From positions 1 through 64,000 of the forward strand of contig NZ_JALJZV010000019.1 of NCBI RefSeq assembly GCF_024171535.1: a stretch of 64,000 nt of DNA. Direction: 5' to 3'. Positions 1 through 7,569 of the stretch are shown here, one piece after another. Source of the DNA: Flavobacterium sp. HSC-61S13. Lineage in GTDB: Bacteria > Bacteroidota > Bacteroidia > Flavobacteriales > Flavobacteriaceae. Each line of letters opens with the position of its first letter. The first letter of the stretch is position 1. The notes under the pieces are model-generated. The model was not told the DNA's origin. It ran no database searches and saw only the letters and a list, made by a program, of their open reading frames with translations. The position numbers and the translations under genes were made by a program.

Positions 1-109
1 TCGTAATTTGAGAGTCGTAATTTGAGAGTCGTAATTTGAGAGTCGTAATTTGAGAGTCGTAATTTGAGAGTCGTAATTTGAGAGTCGTAATTTGAGAGTC
101 GTAATTTGA
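1..109. repeat. Heptamer-word tandem array (14-bp period)
   Basis: Almost eight perfect copies of the 14-mer TCGTAATTTGAGAG run from the first base of the window to 109, so the array continues upstream out of view. The 14-mer is two 7-base words, TAATTTG and AGAGTCG, in strict alternation (8 and 7 copies from position 4). These words each differ by one base from TAATTCG and TGAGTCG, the reverse complements of the two words in the array at 48406-48482. The plus strand has stops in every frame; the minus strand has none in any frame. There are no spacers, so it is not a CRISPR. Function unknown. Confidence 0.95.
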
Positions 110-189
110 ATGCGATTTTTGTTGTTAAGTTTGTTTTTTTATTTGATAATCAGTATACTAGTCCTCGTAAACTATTATATTGGAACATT

Positions 190-552
190 ATGAAAACACA
201 TAGGAATTTAGATGTTTGGAATAAATCAATACAATTAGTCACGGATATATATATGGTTACGAAGGCTTTTCCTCGGGAGGAGGTATATGGTTTGACCAAT
301 CAAATAAGGAGATCGGCTATATCAATTCCATCAAATATCTCAGAAGGATCAGCTAGGAAAGGATCTAAAGAATATATTCAATTTTTGTATATAGCCTTAG
401 GTAGTAAAAATGAGTTGGAGACACAGGTTATTATTGCTTTTAATCTTGATTTTATTTCATTAGAGCAGCAAGAGGATCTGCTGTTTAAAATCGAAAATAT
501 TGGAAAAATGTTGAGTGGGTTGATAAAATATGTAAAAAGTAAGGAGCTTTAA
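190..552 (+). CDS. Four-helix-bundle protein, S23/23S-IVS family (Avd-like)
   Basis: A 120-residue all-helical protein of the family first seen inside 23S rRNA intervening sequences and also found as free-standing genes in Bacteroidota; the Avd accessory protein of diversity-generating retroelements has the same fold. The family signature is clear: DVW near residue 8, then RRSAISIPSNISEG at about 40-53 and the EYIQFLYIALGS helix after it. The ATG at 190 is chosen because the frame upstream (from 106) begins inside the tandem array and its extra 28 residues do not match the family. No rRNA or reverse transcriptase is visible, so the role here is unknown. The gene lies between heptamer blocks in opposite orientation (1-109 and 560-597) and ends before a shared terminator with rplT. 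Confidence 0.88.
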   Translation: MKTHRNLDVWNKSIQLVTDIYMVTKAFPREEVYGLTNQIRRSAISIPSNISEGSARKGSKEYIQFLYIALGSKNELETQVIIAFNLDFISLEQQEDLLFKIENIGKMLSGLIKYVKSKEL

Positions 553-559
553 TCTTTCC

Positions 560-597
560 TGACTTTCGATTACCAACTTACGACTCACGATTTTCGA
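560..597. repeat. Degenerate heptamer-word block downstream of the four-helix gene
   Basis: Between the stop codon (550-552) and the terminator (601-625) the sequence parses in 7-base phase as TGACTTT, CGATTAC, CAACTTA, CGACTCA, CGATTTT, CGA. CGACTCA is exactly the main word of the 48406-48482 array on the same strand, and is the inverse orientation of the array at 1-109. Only one unit is a perfect word, so this is either a decayed array or a mixed-word one. Confidence 0.6.
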
Positions 598-600
598 AAA

Positions 601-625
601 AAAAACCCGCAAAAAGCGGGTTTTT
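601..625. terminator. Bidirectional terminator between four-helix gene and rplT
   Basis: AAAAACCCGC, a 5-base A loop and GCGGGTTTTT form a perfect 10-bp stem with a T run on either strand. It can end both the plus-strand four-helix gene and the minus-strand rplT operon. Confidence 0.9.
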
Positions 626-659
626 ATATTAAGTAAGATAAAGCAGATTTGACAAACGT

Positions 660-1004
660 TTATTTTATTTTCGTGATGATAGCTGAAAAAGCTTCAGGGT
701 GGTTCATAGCTAAATCTGCAAGAACTTTACGGTTCAATTCGATGTTGTTAGCTTTTACTTTCCCCATGAATTGTGAATAGCTTAAACCGTGAAGTCTAGC
801 TCCAGCGTTTATACGCATAATCCACAATGCACGAAAGTTTCTCTTTTTTTGTTTTCTATCACGGTAAGCGTAAACCATGGCTTTTTCAACCGCGTTTTTA
901 GCTACTGTCCAAACGTTTTTACGTCTTCCAAAGAAACCTTTGGCTTGCTTCAATATTCTTTTTCTTCGTGCTCTTGAAGCAACTGAATTTACTGATCTTG
1001 GCAT
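660..1004 (-). CDS. rplT: 50S ribosomal protein L20
   Basis: A 114-residue basic protein, the usual length for L20, which binds 23S rRNA early in large-subunit assembly. The N-terminus MPRSVNSVASRARRKRILKQ and the segment RALWIMRINAGAR at about 58-70 are typical of the family. It is the last gene of the minus-strand thrS-infC-rpmI-rplT cluster, 102 bases after rpmI, and is followed by the terminator at 601-625. In other bacteria L20 represses its own operon by binding mRNA; a possible hairpin lies in the gap before the gene, but regulation here is inference. Confidence 0.98.
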   Translation of the reverse strand: MPRSVNSVASRARRKRILKQAKGFFGRRKNVWTVAKNAVEKAMVYAYRDRKQKKRNFRALWIMRINAGARLHGLSYSQFMGKVKANNIELNRKVLADLAMNHPEAFSAIITKIK

Positions 1005-1021
1005 ATTTTAAATGTATTTTT

Positions 1022-1072
1022 GTAGTGGGCGGTTTTTTTCAAACACTTCTAAAGTTTTCTTTGCGCCACTCC
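1022..1072 (-). promoter_or_regulatory. Possible stem-loop in the rpmI-rplT gap
   Basis: The 102-base space between rpmI and rplT contains GCGCCACTCC (1063-1072) and GTAGTGGGCGG (1022-1032). They can pair through AGTGG/CCACT plus CG/CG with one bulged C, around a loop of about 30 bases. The position would suit L20 autoregulation, but the stem is short and the match to any known L20 leader was not tested. Confidence 0.25.
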
Positions 1073-1106
1073 AGGGTTATTAAATGATGTTAACCGTAAA
1101 CAACGA

Positions 1107-1304
1107 TTAGATTAATCTCAATTGTTGTTTAATGCTTTTCATATCTGATTGGTGAACCAAACCAGAATGTGTTAAAGCTAATTTACGCTTTTTAGATTTT
1201 TTAGTCAAAATGTGACTTTTAAAAGCATGTTTTCTCTTAATCTTTCCAGAACCAGTCACTTGAAAGCGTTTCTTGGCACTAGATTTAGTTTTCATTTTAG
1301 GCAT
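1107..1304 (-). CDS. rpmI: 50S ribosomal protein L35
   Basis: A 65-residue, lysine-rich protein beginning MPKMKTKSSAKKRFQVTGSG, the standard L35 N-terminus, with HILTKKSKKRKLALTHSGLV in the middle. It is a small structural protein of the large subunit. It lies 61 bases after infC and before rplT, the conserved order for this operon. Confidence 0.98.
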   Translation of the reverse strand: MPKMKTKSSAKKRFQVTGSGKIKRKHAFKSHILTKKSKKRKLALTHSGLVHQSDMKSIKQQLRLI

Positions 1305-1365
1305 TTTGTTCCTAGGTATTTGTGTTTATCTTACTTAATTATTTTGAAAATCCCGAATCGGAATT

Positions 1366-1896
1366 TTATTTTTTCTTTTTAGGAGCGATGAACATAGTCA
1401 TTCTTTTTCCTTCCAGAACCGGCATGGATTCAACCTTACCAAATTCCTCCAAATCTTGTGCTAATCTCAGCAATAGAATTTGTCCTTGATCTTTATAGAT
1501 GATAGAACGTCCTTTAAAGAATACGAATGCTTTTAATTTAGATCCCTCTTTAAGGAATTTAACCGCATTTTTCTTTTTAAATTCATAATCATGTTCATCA
1601 GTCTGAGGTCCAAAACGAATCTCTTTTACCGTAATCTGTGTAGATTTGGCTTTAAGCATTTTGTCCCGTTTCTTTTGCTCATAAAGAAATTTTTTGTAAT
1701 CTATAATCTTACAAACGGGAGGCGCTGCATTGGGTGAAATTTCAACCAAGTCCAATTCTTGTTGCTCAGCCATCTGTAATGCTTGAGATGTTTTGTAAAC
1801 ACCTAATTCAACATTCTCTCCGACAAGTCGAACTTCAGGGACTCTAATTGCACTGTTAATACGATGCAAGTCTTTCTTTTCTACTCGGGGTTTCAT
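1366..1896 (-). CDS. infC: Translation initiation factor IF-3
   Basis: IF-3 binds the 30S subunit and rejects wrong start codons and wrong initiator tRNAs. The N domain covers about residues 12-80 (RINSAIRVPEVRLVGENVE, ELDLVEISPNAAPPVCKIID) and the C domain about 90-172 (VKEIRFGPQTDEHDYEFKKK). The coordinates use the first ATG (176 residues). The frame is open upstream and reads ATA-Ala-Ile-Arg-Asn-Asn-Arg-Gly before that ATG, so the true start may be the rare codon ATA at 1920 (184 residues). infC genes in other bacteria start at rare codons and are controlled by IF-3 itself. It lies 70 bases after thrS by the ATG start, or 46 by the ATA start. Confidence 0.96.
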   Translation of the reverse strand: MKPRVEKKDLHRINSAIRVPEVRLVGENVELGVYKTSQALQMAEQQELDLVEISPNAAPPVCKIIDYKKFLYEQKKRDKMLKAKSTQITVKEIRFGPQTDEHDYEFKKKNAVKFLKEGSKLKAFVFFKGRSIIYKDQGQILLLRLAQDLEEFGKVESMPVLEGKRMTMFIAPKKKK

Positions 1897-1966
1897 CCCT
1901 CTATTATTTCTTATTGCTATGGCCTTATAATTTTAGTGCTTGTTTGACAAGCTGGTTATACTTTAT

Positions 1967-3913
1967 TTAAAACGGTTGAACAGAACGGTTTACTTCATCT
2001 TTTACAAGTTGAATAAATTCTTCTATTTTCATCGTCTGATTTGACTTTCCATCATCTCCGTGTCTACGCACAGAAACCGTTCCATTTCGCTCTTCTTCTT
2101 CTCCTACAATCAGCATAAACGGGTACTTTTGAACTTCTGCCTCTCTAATCTTTCTACCAATCGTTTCATTTCGGTGATCGTTCAGGGCGCGAATTTCGTC
2201 ATTTTCTAGCAAATCTAAAACTTTTTTAGCATATATTTCATATTTCTCACTCAAAGACAGTATGATAGCCTGATTCGGCATCAACCAAAGTGGGAAATTT
2301 CCTGCTGTATGCTCTAAAAGAATAGCGATAAAACGTTCCATTGAACCAAAAGGGGCTCTGTGAATCATCACCGGACGGTGCAATTCATTGTCAGACCCTT
2401 TGTAAGTCAAGTCAAAACGCTCCGGTAAATTGTAATCCACCTGAATGGTTCCCAATTGCCAGTTTCTTCCCAAGGCATCCTTAACCATAAAGTCTAACTT
2501 AGGACCGTAGAAGGCAGCTTCGCCTGTTTCAATCACATAATTTAAACCTTTGTCTTTGGCGGCATTGATAATCGCTTGTTCCGCTTTTTCCCAGTTTTCT
2601 AAAGAACCGATATACTTATCTGGTGTGTTCAAATCACGTACAGATACTTGTGCTGTAAAGTTCTCGAAGCCCAAAGAGCTGAAAACGTATAAAACCAAGT
2701 CTATTACTTTTTTGAACTCTTCGTCCAATTGATCTGGAGTACAGAAAATATGGGCATCATCTTGAGTGAAGCCTCTCACACGGGTTAAACCGTGTAATTC
2801 ACCAGATTGCTCGTATCTATAAACGGTACCAAATTCAGCATATCTCTTTGGTAGGTCTTTATACGACCAAGGTTTGGTATTGTAAATCTCACAGTGGTGA
2901 GGACAGTTCATCGGTTTTAATAAAAACTCTTCTCCTTCTACAGGAGTGTGGATCGGTTGGAAGCTGTCGGCACCGTATTTGGCGTAATGGCCAGAGGTAA
3001 CATACAATTCCTTTTGTCCGATATGTGGTGTTACTACTTGTTCGTAACCCGCTTTTTTCTGAGCTTTTCTCAAGAATTGTTCCAGACGATCGCGCAAAGC
3101 AGCTCCTTTAGGTAACCACAACGGTAAACCTTGACCTACTTTTTGTGAAAAAGCAAACAATTCTAATTCTTTACCTAGTTTTCGGTGATCGCGTTTTTTA
3201 GCTTCCTCTAATAGGGCTAAATACTCTGTTAAGTCTTTTTGTTTTGGAAATGAAATCCCGTAAACACGTGTTAACTGTTTGTTTTTCTCATCACCTCTCC
3301 AGTAAGCCCCAGCAATGGAAAGTACTTTAAAAGCTTTGATGATTCCCGTGTTTGGAATATGACCTCCACGACATAAATCTGTAAAAGTAGCATGGTCACA
3401 GAAGGTAATTGTACCGTCTGCTAAATTTTCGATCAACTCAACCTTGTAAGGGTTTTCTTCTTTTTTATAAAAATCTAATGCTTCTGCTTTAGTAGCAGAG
3501 CGCATAGTGAATTCGTGTTTTCCTCTAGCGATTTCGAGTACCTTATCTTCAATTTTTTTGAAATCGGCATCGGTTACTTTGTTGTCTCCAAAATCTACAT
3601 CATAGTAGAATCCATTTTCAATGGCGGGTCCGATGGTTAATTTGATACCTGGATACAATTCCTGTAAGGCTTGTGCCATAACGTGAGAAGTAGAATGCCA
3701 AAAAGCTTTTTTACCCTCAACATCATTCCAGCTAAATAAAACTAAACTACCGTCGGTCGTCAGTGGTGTGGTCGTTTCGATGGTGGTACCATTGAAGTTT
3801 GCAGAAATGATATTTCTGGCTAAACCTTCGCTTATACTTTGTGCAACATCAAAAGGAGTGCTTCCTGAAGAAAACTCCTTCACTGAACCGTCTGGTAATG
3901 TAATTTTTATCAT
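1967..3913 (-). CDS. thrS: Threonine--tRNA ligase
   Basis: Class II synthetase that charges tRNA-Thr and edits mischarged Ser-tRNA. At 648 residues it is full length: TGS domain at 1-60; editing domain at about 65-225 with HSTSH (H73, H77) and CDHATFTDLCRGGH (172-185); catalytic core from about 240 with the zinc ligand C337 in MNCPHHCEIY, motif 2 around GTVYRYEQSGELHGL, and motif 3 near IHRAPFGSMERF; then the anticodon-binding domain to the end. It is the first gene of the thrS-infC-rpmI-rplT operon and has a close-to-consensus Bacteroidota promoter (3940-3970) only about 27 bases upstream of the ATG. Confidence 0.99.
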   Translation of the reverse strand: MIKITLPDGSVKEFSSGSTPFDVAQSISEGLARNIISANFNGTTIETTTPLTTDGSLVLFSWNDVEGKKAFWHSTSHVMAQALQELYPGIKLTIGPAIENGFYYDVDFGDNKVTDADFKKIEDKVLEIARGKHEFTMRSATKAEALDFYKKEENPYKVELIENLADGTITFCDHATFTDLCRGGHIPNTGIIKAFKVLSIAGAYWRGDEKNKQLTRVYGISFPKQKDLTEYLALLEEAKKRDHRKLGKELELFAFSQKVGQGLPLWLPKGAALRDRLEQFLRKAQKKAGYEQVVTPHIGQKELYVTSGHYAKYGADSFQPIHTPVEGEEFLLKPMNCPHHCEIYNTKPWSYKDLPKRYAEFGTVYRYEQSGELHGLTRVRGFTQDDAHIFCTPDQLDEEFKKVIDLVLYVFSSLGFENFTAQVSVRDLNTPDKYIGSLENWEKAEQAIINAAKDKGLNYVIETGEAAFYGPKLDFMVKDALGRNWQLGTIQVDYNLPERFDLTYKGSDNELHRPVMIHRAPFGSMERFIAILLEHTAGNFPLWLMPNQAIILSLSEKYEIYAKKVLDLLENDEIRALNDHRNETIGRKIREAEVQKYPFMLIVGEEEERNGTVSVRRHGDDGKSNQTMKIEEFIQLVKDEVNRSVQPF

Positions 3914-3939
3914 AATTAACTTTAAAATAATATAAGGTG

Positions 3940-3970
3940 CAAATATACTGTTTTTACTCTATCCGTACAA
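3940..3970 (-). promoter_or_regulatory. Bacteroidota-type promoter of thrS
   Basis: On the minus strand TTG (3970-3968), a 20-base spacer and TATATTTG (3947-3940) match the TTG/TAnnTTTG consensus exactly. Transcription would begin near 3933, leaving a leader of about 20 bases. Confidence 0.8.
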
Positions 3971-4133
3971 CTTTATAGCGCAGCAAGATCGTTGATTTAG
4001 CGTCAAAAATAAGTATTTTCTACCTTTGTAGGTGTTATCGATTTAATTTTCTAAAAGAAAACTTAAAAAAACGGTCAAATTCAAGGCTGTTTTGTTTTTA
4101 AATTGTTATTTTACGACCTAATTTTACAGGGCT

Positions 4134-5108
4134 TTGAACGAATTTTCTATTATAATTTACGATAGGTCTCATTTTGAGGAATGGAATAATTTTATTGCCA
4201 AGGCAAAAAATGCAACTTTTTTGTTTCATCGGGATTTTATGGAGTATCATCAGGATCGATTCACCGATTATTCATTGATGGTTTATAAGAAGGATATTTT
4301 AGTGGCTGTTTTACCTGCTACGGTTGAAAAAGACGTGTTGACCTCGCATGCAGGCTTGACTTATGGCGGTTTGATTTGTGCGTCAAACATCAGGTCTCAG
4401 ACTTTTTTTGAAGCTTTTGCGACGGTGTTAGAATTTCTGGAACAGCGTCAGATCAGCAATCTGGAAATAAAGGTAATACCGGTAATGTATAATACTGATT
4501 TCGCCGATGAACTCGAGTATATTTCTTTTGTGACTGAAGCGACTTTAAGGCGTCGTGATTTGTTGTCGGTAATCGATTTGGCAAAACCGACCAGTTTTGG
4601 AAGTAATAAAAAGTCTGAAATAAAGAAGGCGATCAAGAATCATTTGACCGTGTTGGAAACGGACGATATGAGTGATTTTTGGGAGCAAGTATTAGTTCCG
4701 AATTTGGAGCGTAAATATCACAAATCACCTGTTCATACTTTGGAGGAGATTCAAATATTGAAAGGTTTTTTTCCGAATCAAATTCGGCAGTTTAACGTGT
4801 ACGCTGATCGGATTATCGGCGGAGCTATGGTTTTTGAAACGGAAACTACAGCACATGTTCAATACATTGCTGGAGTGGATGGCTATAATAATTTGGGAGG
4901 ACTGGATTTACTCCATGCGCATTTGATCGAAAACGTATTTGCCGGTAAGCAATTTTTTGACTTCGGTATTAGTAATGAGGAAGAGGGGCGAAAGCTGAAC
5001 AAGGGTTTATTGTACTGGAAGGAAGGGTTTGGTGCTAGAGCTGTGGTTCAAAATTTTTATAGAATTAAAACTACAAACCATTTAAAATTGAAACAGCTAT
5101 GGATTTAA
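4134..5108 (+). CDS. GNAT/FemAB-like acyltransferase of a surface-sugar module
   Basis: A 324-residue protein resembling the double-GNAT acyltransferases found in polysaccharide clusters. The N-terminal half has the RDFMEYHQDRF pattern (about 33-43). The C-terminal half has GGAMVFETETTAHVQYIAG (about 228-246), a typical GNAT beta-strand pair, and FDFGISNEEEGRKLNKGL near 280. It probably acylates an amino sugar or a peptidoglycan-like precursor; the substrate is inferred only from context. The start is TTG at 4134, since the next ATG would remove the conserved N-terminal strand. Its last 10 bases overlap the aminotransferase gene, so the two are likely translated together. Confidence 0.8.
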   Translation: MNEFSIIIYDRSHFEEWNNFIAKAKNATFLFHRDFMEYHQDRFTDYSLMVYKKDILVAVLPATVEKDVLTSHAGLTYGGLICASNIRSQTFFEAFATVLEFLEQRQISNLEIKVIPVMYNTDFADELEYISFVTEATLRRRDLLSVIDLAKPTSFGSNKKSEIKKAIKNHLTVLETDDMSDFWEQVLVPNLERKYHKSPVHTLEEIQILKGFFPNQIRQFNVYADRIIGGAMVFETETTAHVQYIAGVDGYNNLGGLDLLHAHLIENVFAGKQFFDFGISNEEEGRKLNKGLLYWKEGFGARAVVQNFYRIKTTNHLKLKQLWI

Positions 5109-6202
5109 TTCCGTTTTTAAACTTACAAAAGATCAATCAGCCTTTTGAAGTAGCTTTTTTGGATAAGACGAAGCAGCTTTTTGAAAAAGGATGGTTTGTG
5201 CTTGGTGATGAAGTCATGAGTTTTGAACATGACTTTGCCAAGTATTGTCGGGTACCTTTTTGTGTGGGAGTGGGAAATGGCTTGGATGCCTTAATGTTGA
5301 TTTTCAGGGCTTATATAGCTATGGGGAAACTGCATAAGGGAGACGAGGTTATTGTTCCTGCGAATACGTATATAGCTAGTATTTTGGCTTTGATTCACAA
5401 CGATTTAGTTCCAGTGTTGGCAGAACCGGATTTGGATACCTATAATTTGTCTTTAGAATCTGTTAAGGAGAAGATAACCGATAAAACCAGGGCTATTTTA
5501 ATGGTGCATCTTTATGGGCAGATTTCTGAAGCTCAGGAGATGGTTGATTTTGCACGTGAAAATCATTTGCTTTTAATCGAAGATGCTGCCCAAGCACACG
5601 GAGCTGTTTTTGGAGAACACTTTGCGGGATCAATTGGCGATGCTGCTGGATTTAGTTTTTATCCCGGTAAAAACCTTGGAGCCTTAGGAGATGCGGGTTG
5701 TGTAACGACTCACGATGCGCTACTTGCCGAAAAAATTAGAATTTTAAGGAATTATGGTTCAGAAATTAAATATCAAAATAAATTATTGGGTTTTAACTCG
5801 CGTTTAGACGAGATTCAAGCAGCTTTTTTAAATATTAAGCTACCTTTTTTAAACCAACACAACCACGAACGTCAAATCATCGCTCACCGATATTTGACAG
5901 AAATCGATAATTACAAGATTATTTTACCCAAAGTAGTCGATAGAAAAGCGCATGTTTTTCATCTGTTTGTAGTGCGGGTTTCTGATCGAATTGCATTTCA
6001 GAATTTTTTATTGAAAAACGACATACAGACCCTGATACATTACCCTATACCGCCGCATCATCAAAAAGCGATGGCTTCCTATCGAAAAATGCATTTACCC
6101 GTGACGGAGCTTATCCATCAAGAAGTGGTTAGTATACCGATGAGTCCGGTGTTGACAGAGCAAGAAGTGAGTCACATTATCGATGTTATAAACAGTTACT
6201 AA
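5099..6202 (+). CDS. DegT/DnrJ/EryC1-family sugar aminotransferase (FdtB/QdtB-like)
   Basis: A PLP-dependent transaminase of 367 residues that converts a nucleotide-linked keto sugar to an amino sugar. Family marks are GVGNGLDAL (about 57-65), EDAAQAHGA (161-169) for PLP stacking, FYPGKNLGALGDAG with the PLP-binding lysine K191, and LGFNSRLDEIQAA after it. With the 3,4-ketoisomerase at 7570 the likely product is a dTDP-3-amino-3,6-dideoxyhexose (Fuc3N or Qui3N type). The upstream enzymes RmlA and RmlB are not in the window. It overlaps the acyltransferase by 10 bases and ends 3 bases before the flippase. Confidence 0.92.
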   Translation: MDLIPFLNLQKINQPFEVAFLDKTKQLFEKGWFVLGDEVMSFEHDFAKYCRVPFCVGVGNGLDALMLIFRAYIAMGKLHKGDEVIVPANTYIASILALIHNDLVPVLAEPDLDTYNLSLESVKEKITDKTRAILMVHLYGQISEAQEMVDFARENHLLLIEDAAQAHGAVFGEHFAGSIGDAAGFSFYPGKNLGALGDAGCVTTHDALLAEKIRILRNYGSEIKYQNKLLGFNSRLDEIQAAFLNIKLPFLNQHNHERQIIAHRYLTEIDNYKIILPKVVDRKAHVFHLFVVRVSDRIAFQNFLLKNDIQTLIHYPIPPHHQKAMASYRKMHLPVTELIHQEVVSIPMSPVLTEQEVSHIIDVINSY

Positions 6203-6205
6203 CTA

Positions 6206-7474
6206 TTGAATGCTTTTAGAAAAATAATATCCAGCAAGCTTTTTCAGGTGAGTATTTTAAATAATATCAACTTGTTGATTCGCATGTTGACCGGTATAAT
6301 AACCGCCAAATTAATTGCGGTTTATGTTGGGCCCGCCGGAATGGCTTTGATGGGGAATTTTCGGAATTTCCTAACTTCTCTTGAGTCGGTATCTACCTTG
6401 GGATTTCAAAATGGAATCGTCAAGTATATTTCGGAATACCGGACGGATGAACAGAAAAAGTCTCAGTTCATAGCGGTTTTGGTGGTAGCTATTGCGATTT
6501 TCTCGCTGTTGATTAGTGGGGTTTCTTTTGTTTTTCGGCAACGGTTAAGCGATTATATCTTTGATGAAGGATTGTCCTTTTCGTTTTTATTTGTTGTTTT
6601 GGCCTGTGTTTTTCCCATTCAAGCATTTAATATTGTTTTTATATCCATCATCAACGGTTTAGAGCGTTATAGAACCTTGATGACGATCAATATCGTTGGC
6701 AATTTATTGGGGTTTGCTATAAGTGCTTTGTTGGTGTATTATTGGACTTTAAACGGGGCGTTGTTGGCACTGATGTTAGCACCTGCTTTTGTAGGGTTGA
6801 TTTCCTTTGTCGGTATTCGGAAGGATTTAATAAATAGTCTAAAAATAGACCGCAGATCGTTTAACTTTCAACTGCTGAAACCTTTATTTGTCTATTCGAT
6901 CATGGCGTTGTTTACGGGTTTTGTAGCACCGCTGGTGTCTTTTTATATACGAACATACCTCATTGATCATCAAGGTATCGATGCAGCGGGTTATTGGGAA
7001 GCAACCAATAGGATATCCAATTTTTATATGATGTTTATAAATTCGCTGATTGCGGTATATTTTTTACCCAAATTGTCTTTGGGGAATCGCGAAATTATTA
7101 GAAAAGAAATCAAGTACTACTTCATTTGGATATTGCCGATCTTCGCATTGGGTTTATTGATGATATATCAATTTCGAACTGCGGTAATCACGCTGTTGAT
7201 GTCTGAGGAATTTTTAGCGGTATCGTATATCTTATCCTGGCAATTACTGGGAGACTTTTTCAAAGCGGTCTCGTTGATTTTTGGTATACTGTTTTATGCT
7301 AAAAGGATAGTCATTGCTTATCTGATTACGGAAAGCTTATCGTTTCTGACTTTGGTAATGTCGAGTGTTTTTCTGATTGATCATTATGGTATTGAAGGAG
7401 CTACGATGGCGCACGCCTGTACTTATTTTATTTATTTAGGACTTTTGATCTTTTATTTTAGGAAAAAGATTTAG
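6206..7474 (+). CDS. wzx: O-antigen/polysaccharide flippase (Wzx-type)
   Basis: A 422-residue polytopic membrane protein with about 12 hydrophobic segments along its length, of the MOP/MATE-like superfamily of lipid-linked oligosaccharide flippases. The N-terminus (LLIRMLTGIITAKLIAVYVG, then GNFRNFLTSLESVSTLGFQNG) is typical of O-antigen translocases. It would move undecaprenyl-linked repeat units across the inner membrane. The start is TTG at 6206, 3 bases after the aminotransferase stop; the next ATG would remove the first membrane segment. No Wzy polymerase was identified next to it. Confidence 0.9.
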   Translation: MNAFRKIISSKLFQVSILNNINLLIRMLTGIITAKLIAVYVGPAGMALMGNFRNFLTSLESVSTLGFQNGIVKYISEYRTDEQKKSQFIAVLVVAIAIFSLLISGVSFVFRQRLSDYIFDEGLSFSFLFVVLACVFPIQAFNIVFISIINGLERYRTLMTINIVGNLLGFAISALLVYYWTLNGALLALMLAPAFVGLISFVGIRKDLINSLKIDRRSFNFQLLKPLFVYSIMALFTGFVAPLVSFYIRTYLIDHQGIDAAGYWEATNRISNFYMMFINSLIAVYFLPKLSLGNREIIRKEIKYYFIWILPIFALGLLMIYQFRTAVITLLMSEEFLAVSYILSWQLLGDFFKAVSLIFGILFYAKRIVIAYLITESLSFLTLVMSSVFLIDHYGIEGATMAHACTYFIYLGLLIFYFRKKI

Positions 7475-7569
7475 TTCTTTAGCTATTGATTGCAGTAGGT
7501 GTGGCGGTTATTGTAGATATTGAAAATCGCCCAGATAGCTGTGTTGTTTAATAAATTAGTTTTTAAATC

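Noticed and set aside
1..109. CRISPR array
   Set aside because: Units are contiguous 14-mers with no spacers and no palindromic repeat; the array at 48406-48482 is rejected for the same reason.
106..189. Extended start of the four-helix protein at 106
   Set aside because: The added 28 residues begin inside the tandem array and do not match the family, whose members start near the MKTH sequence at 190.
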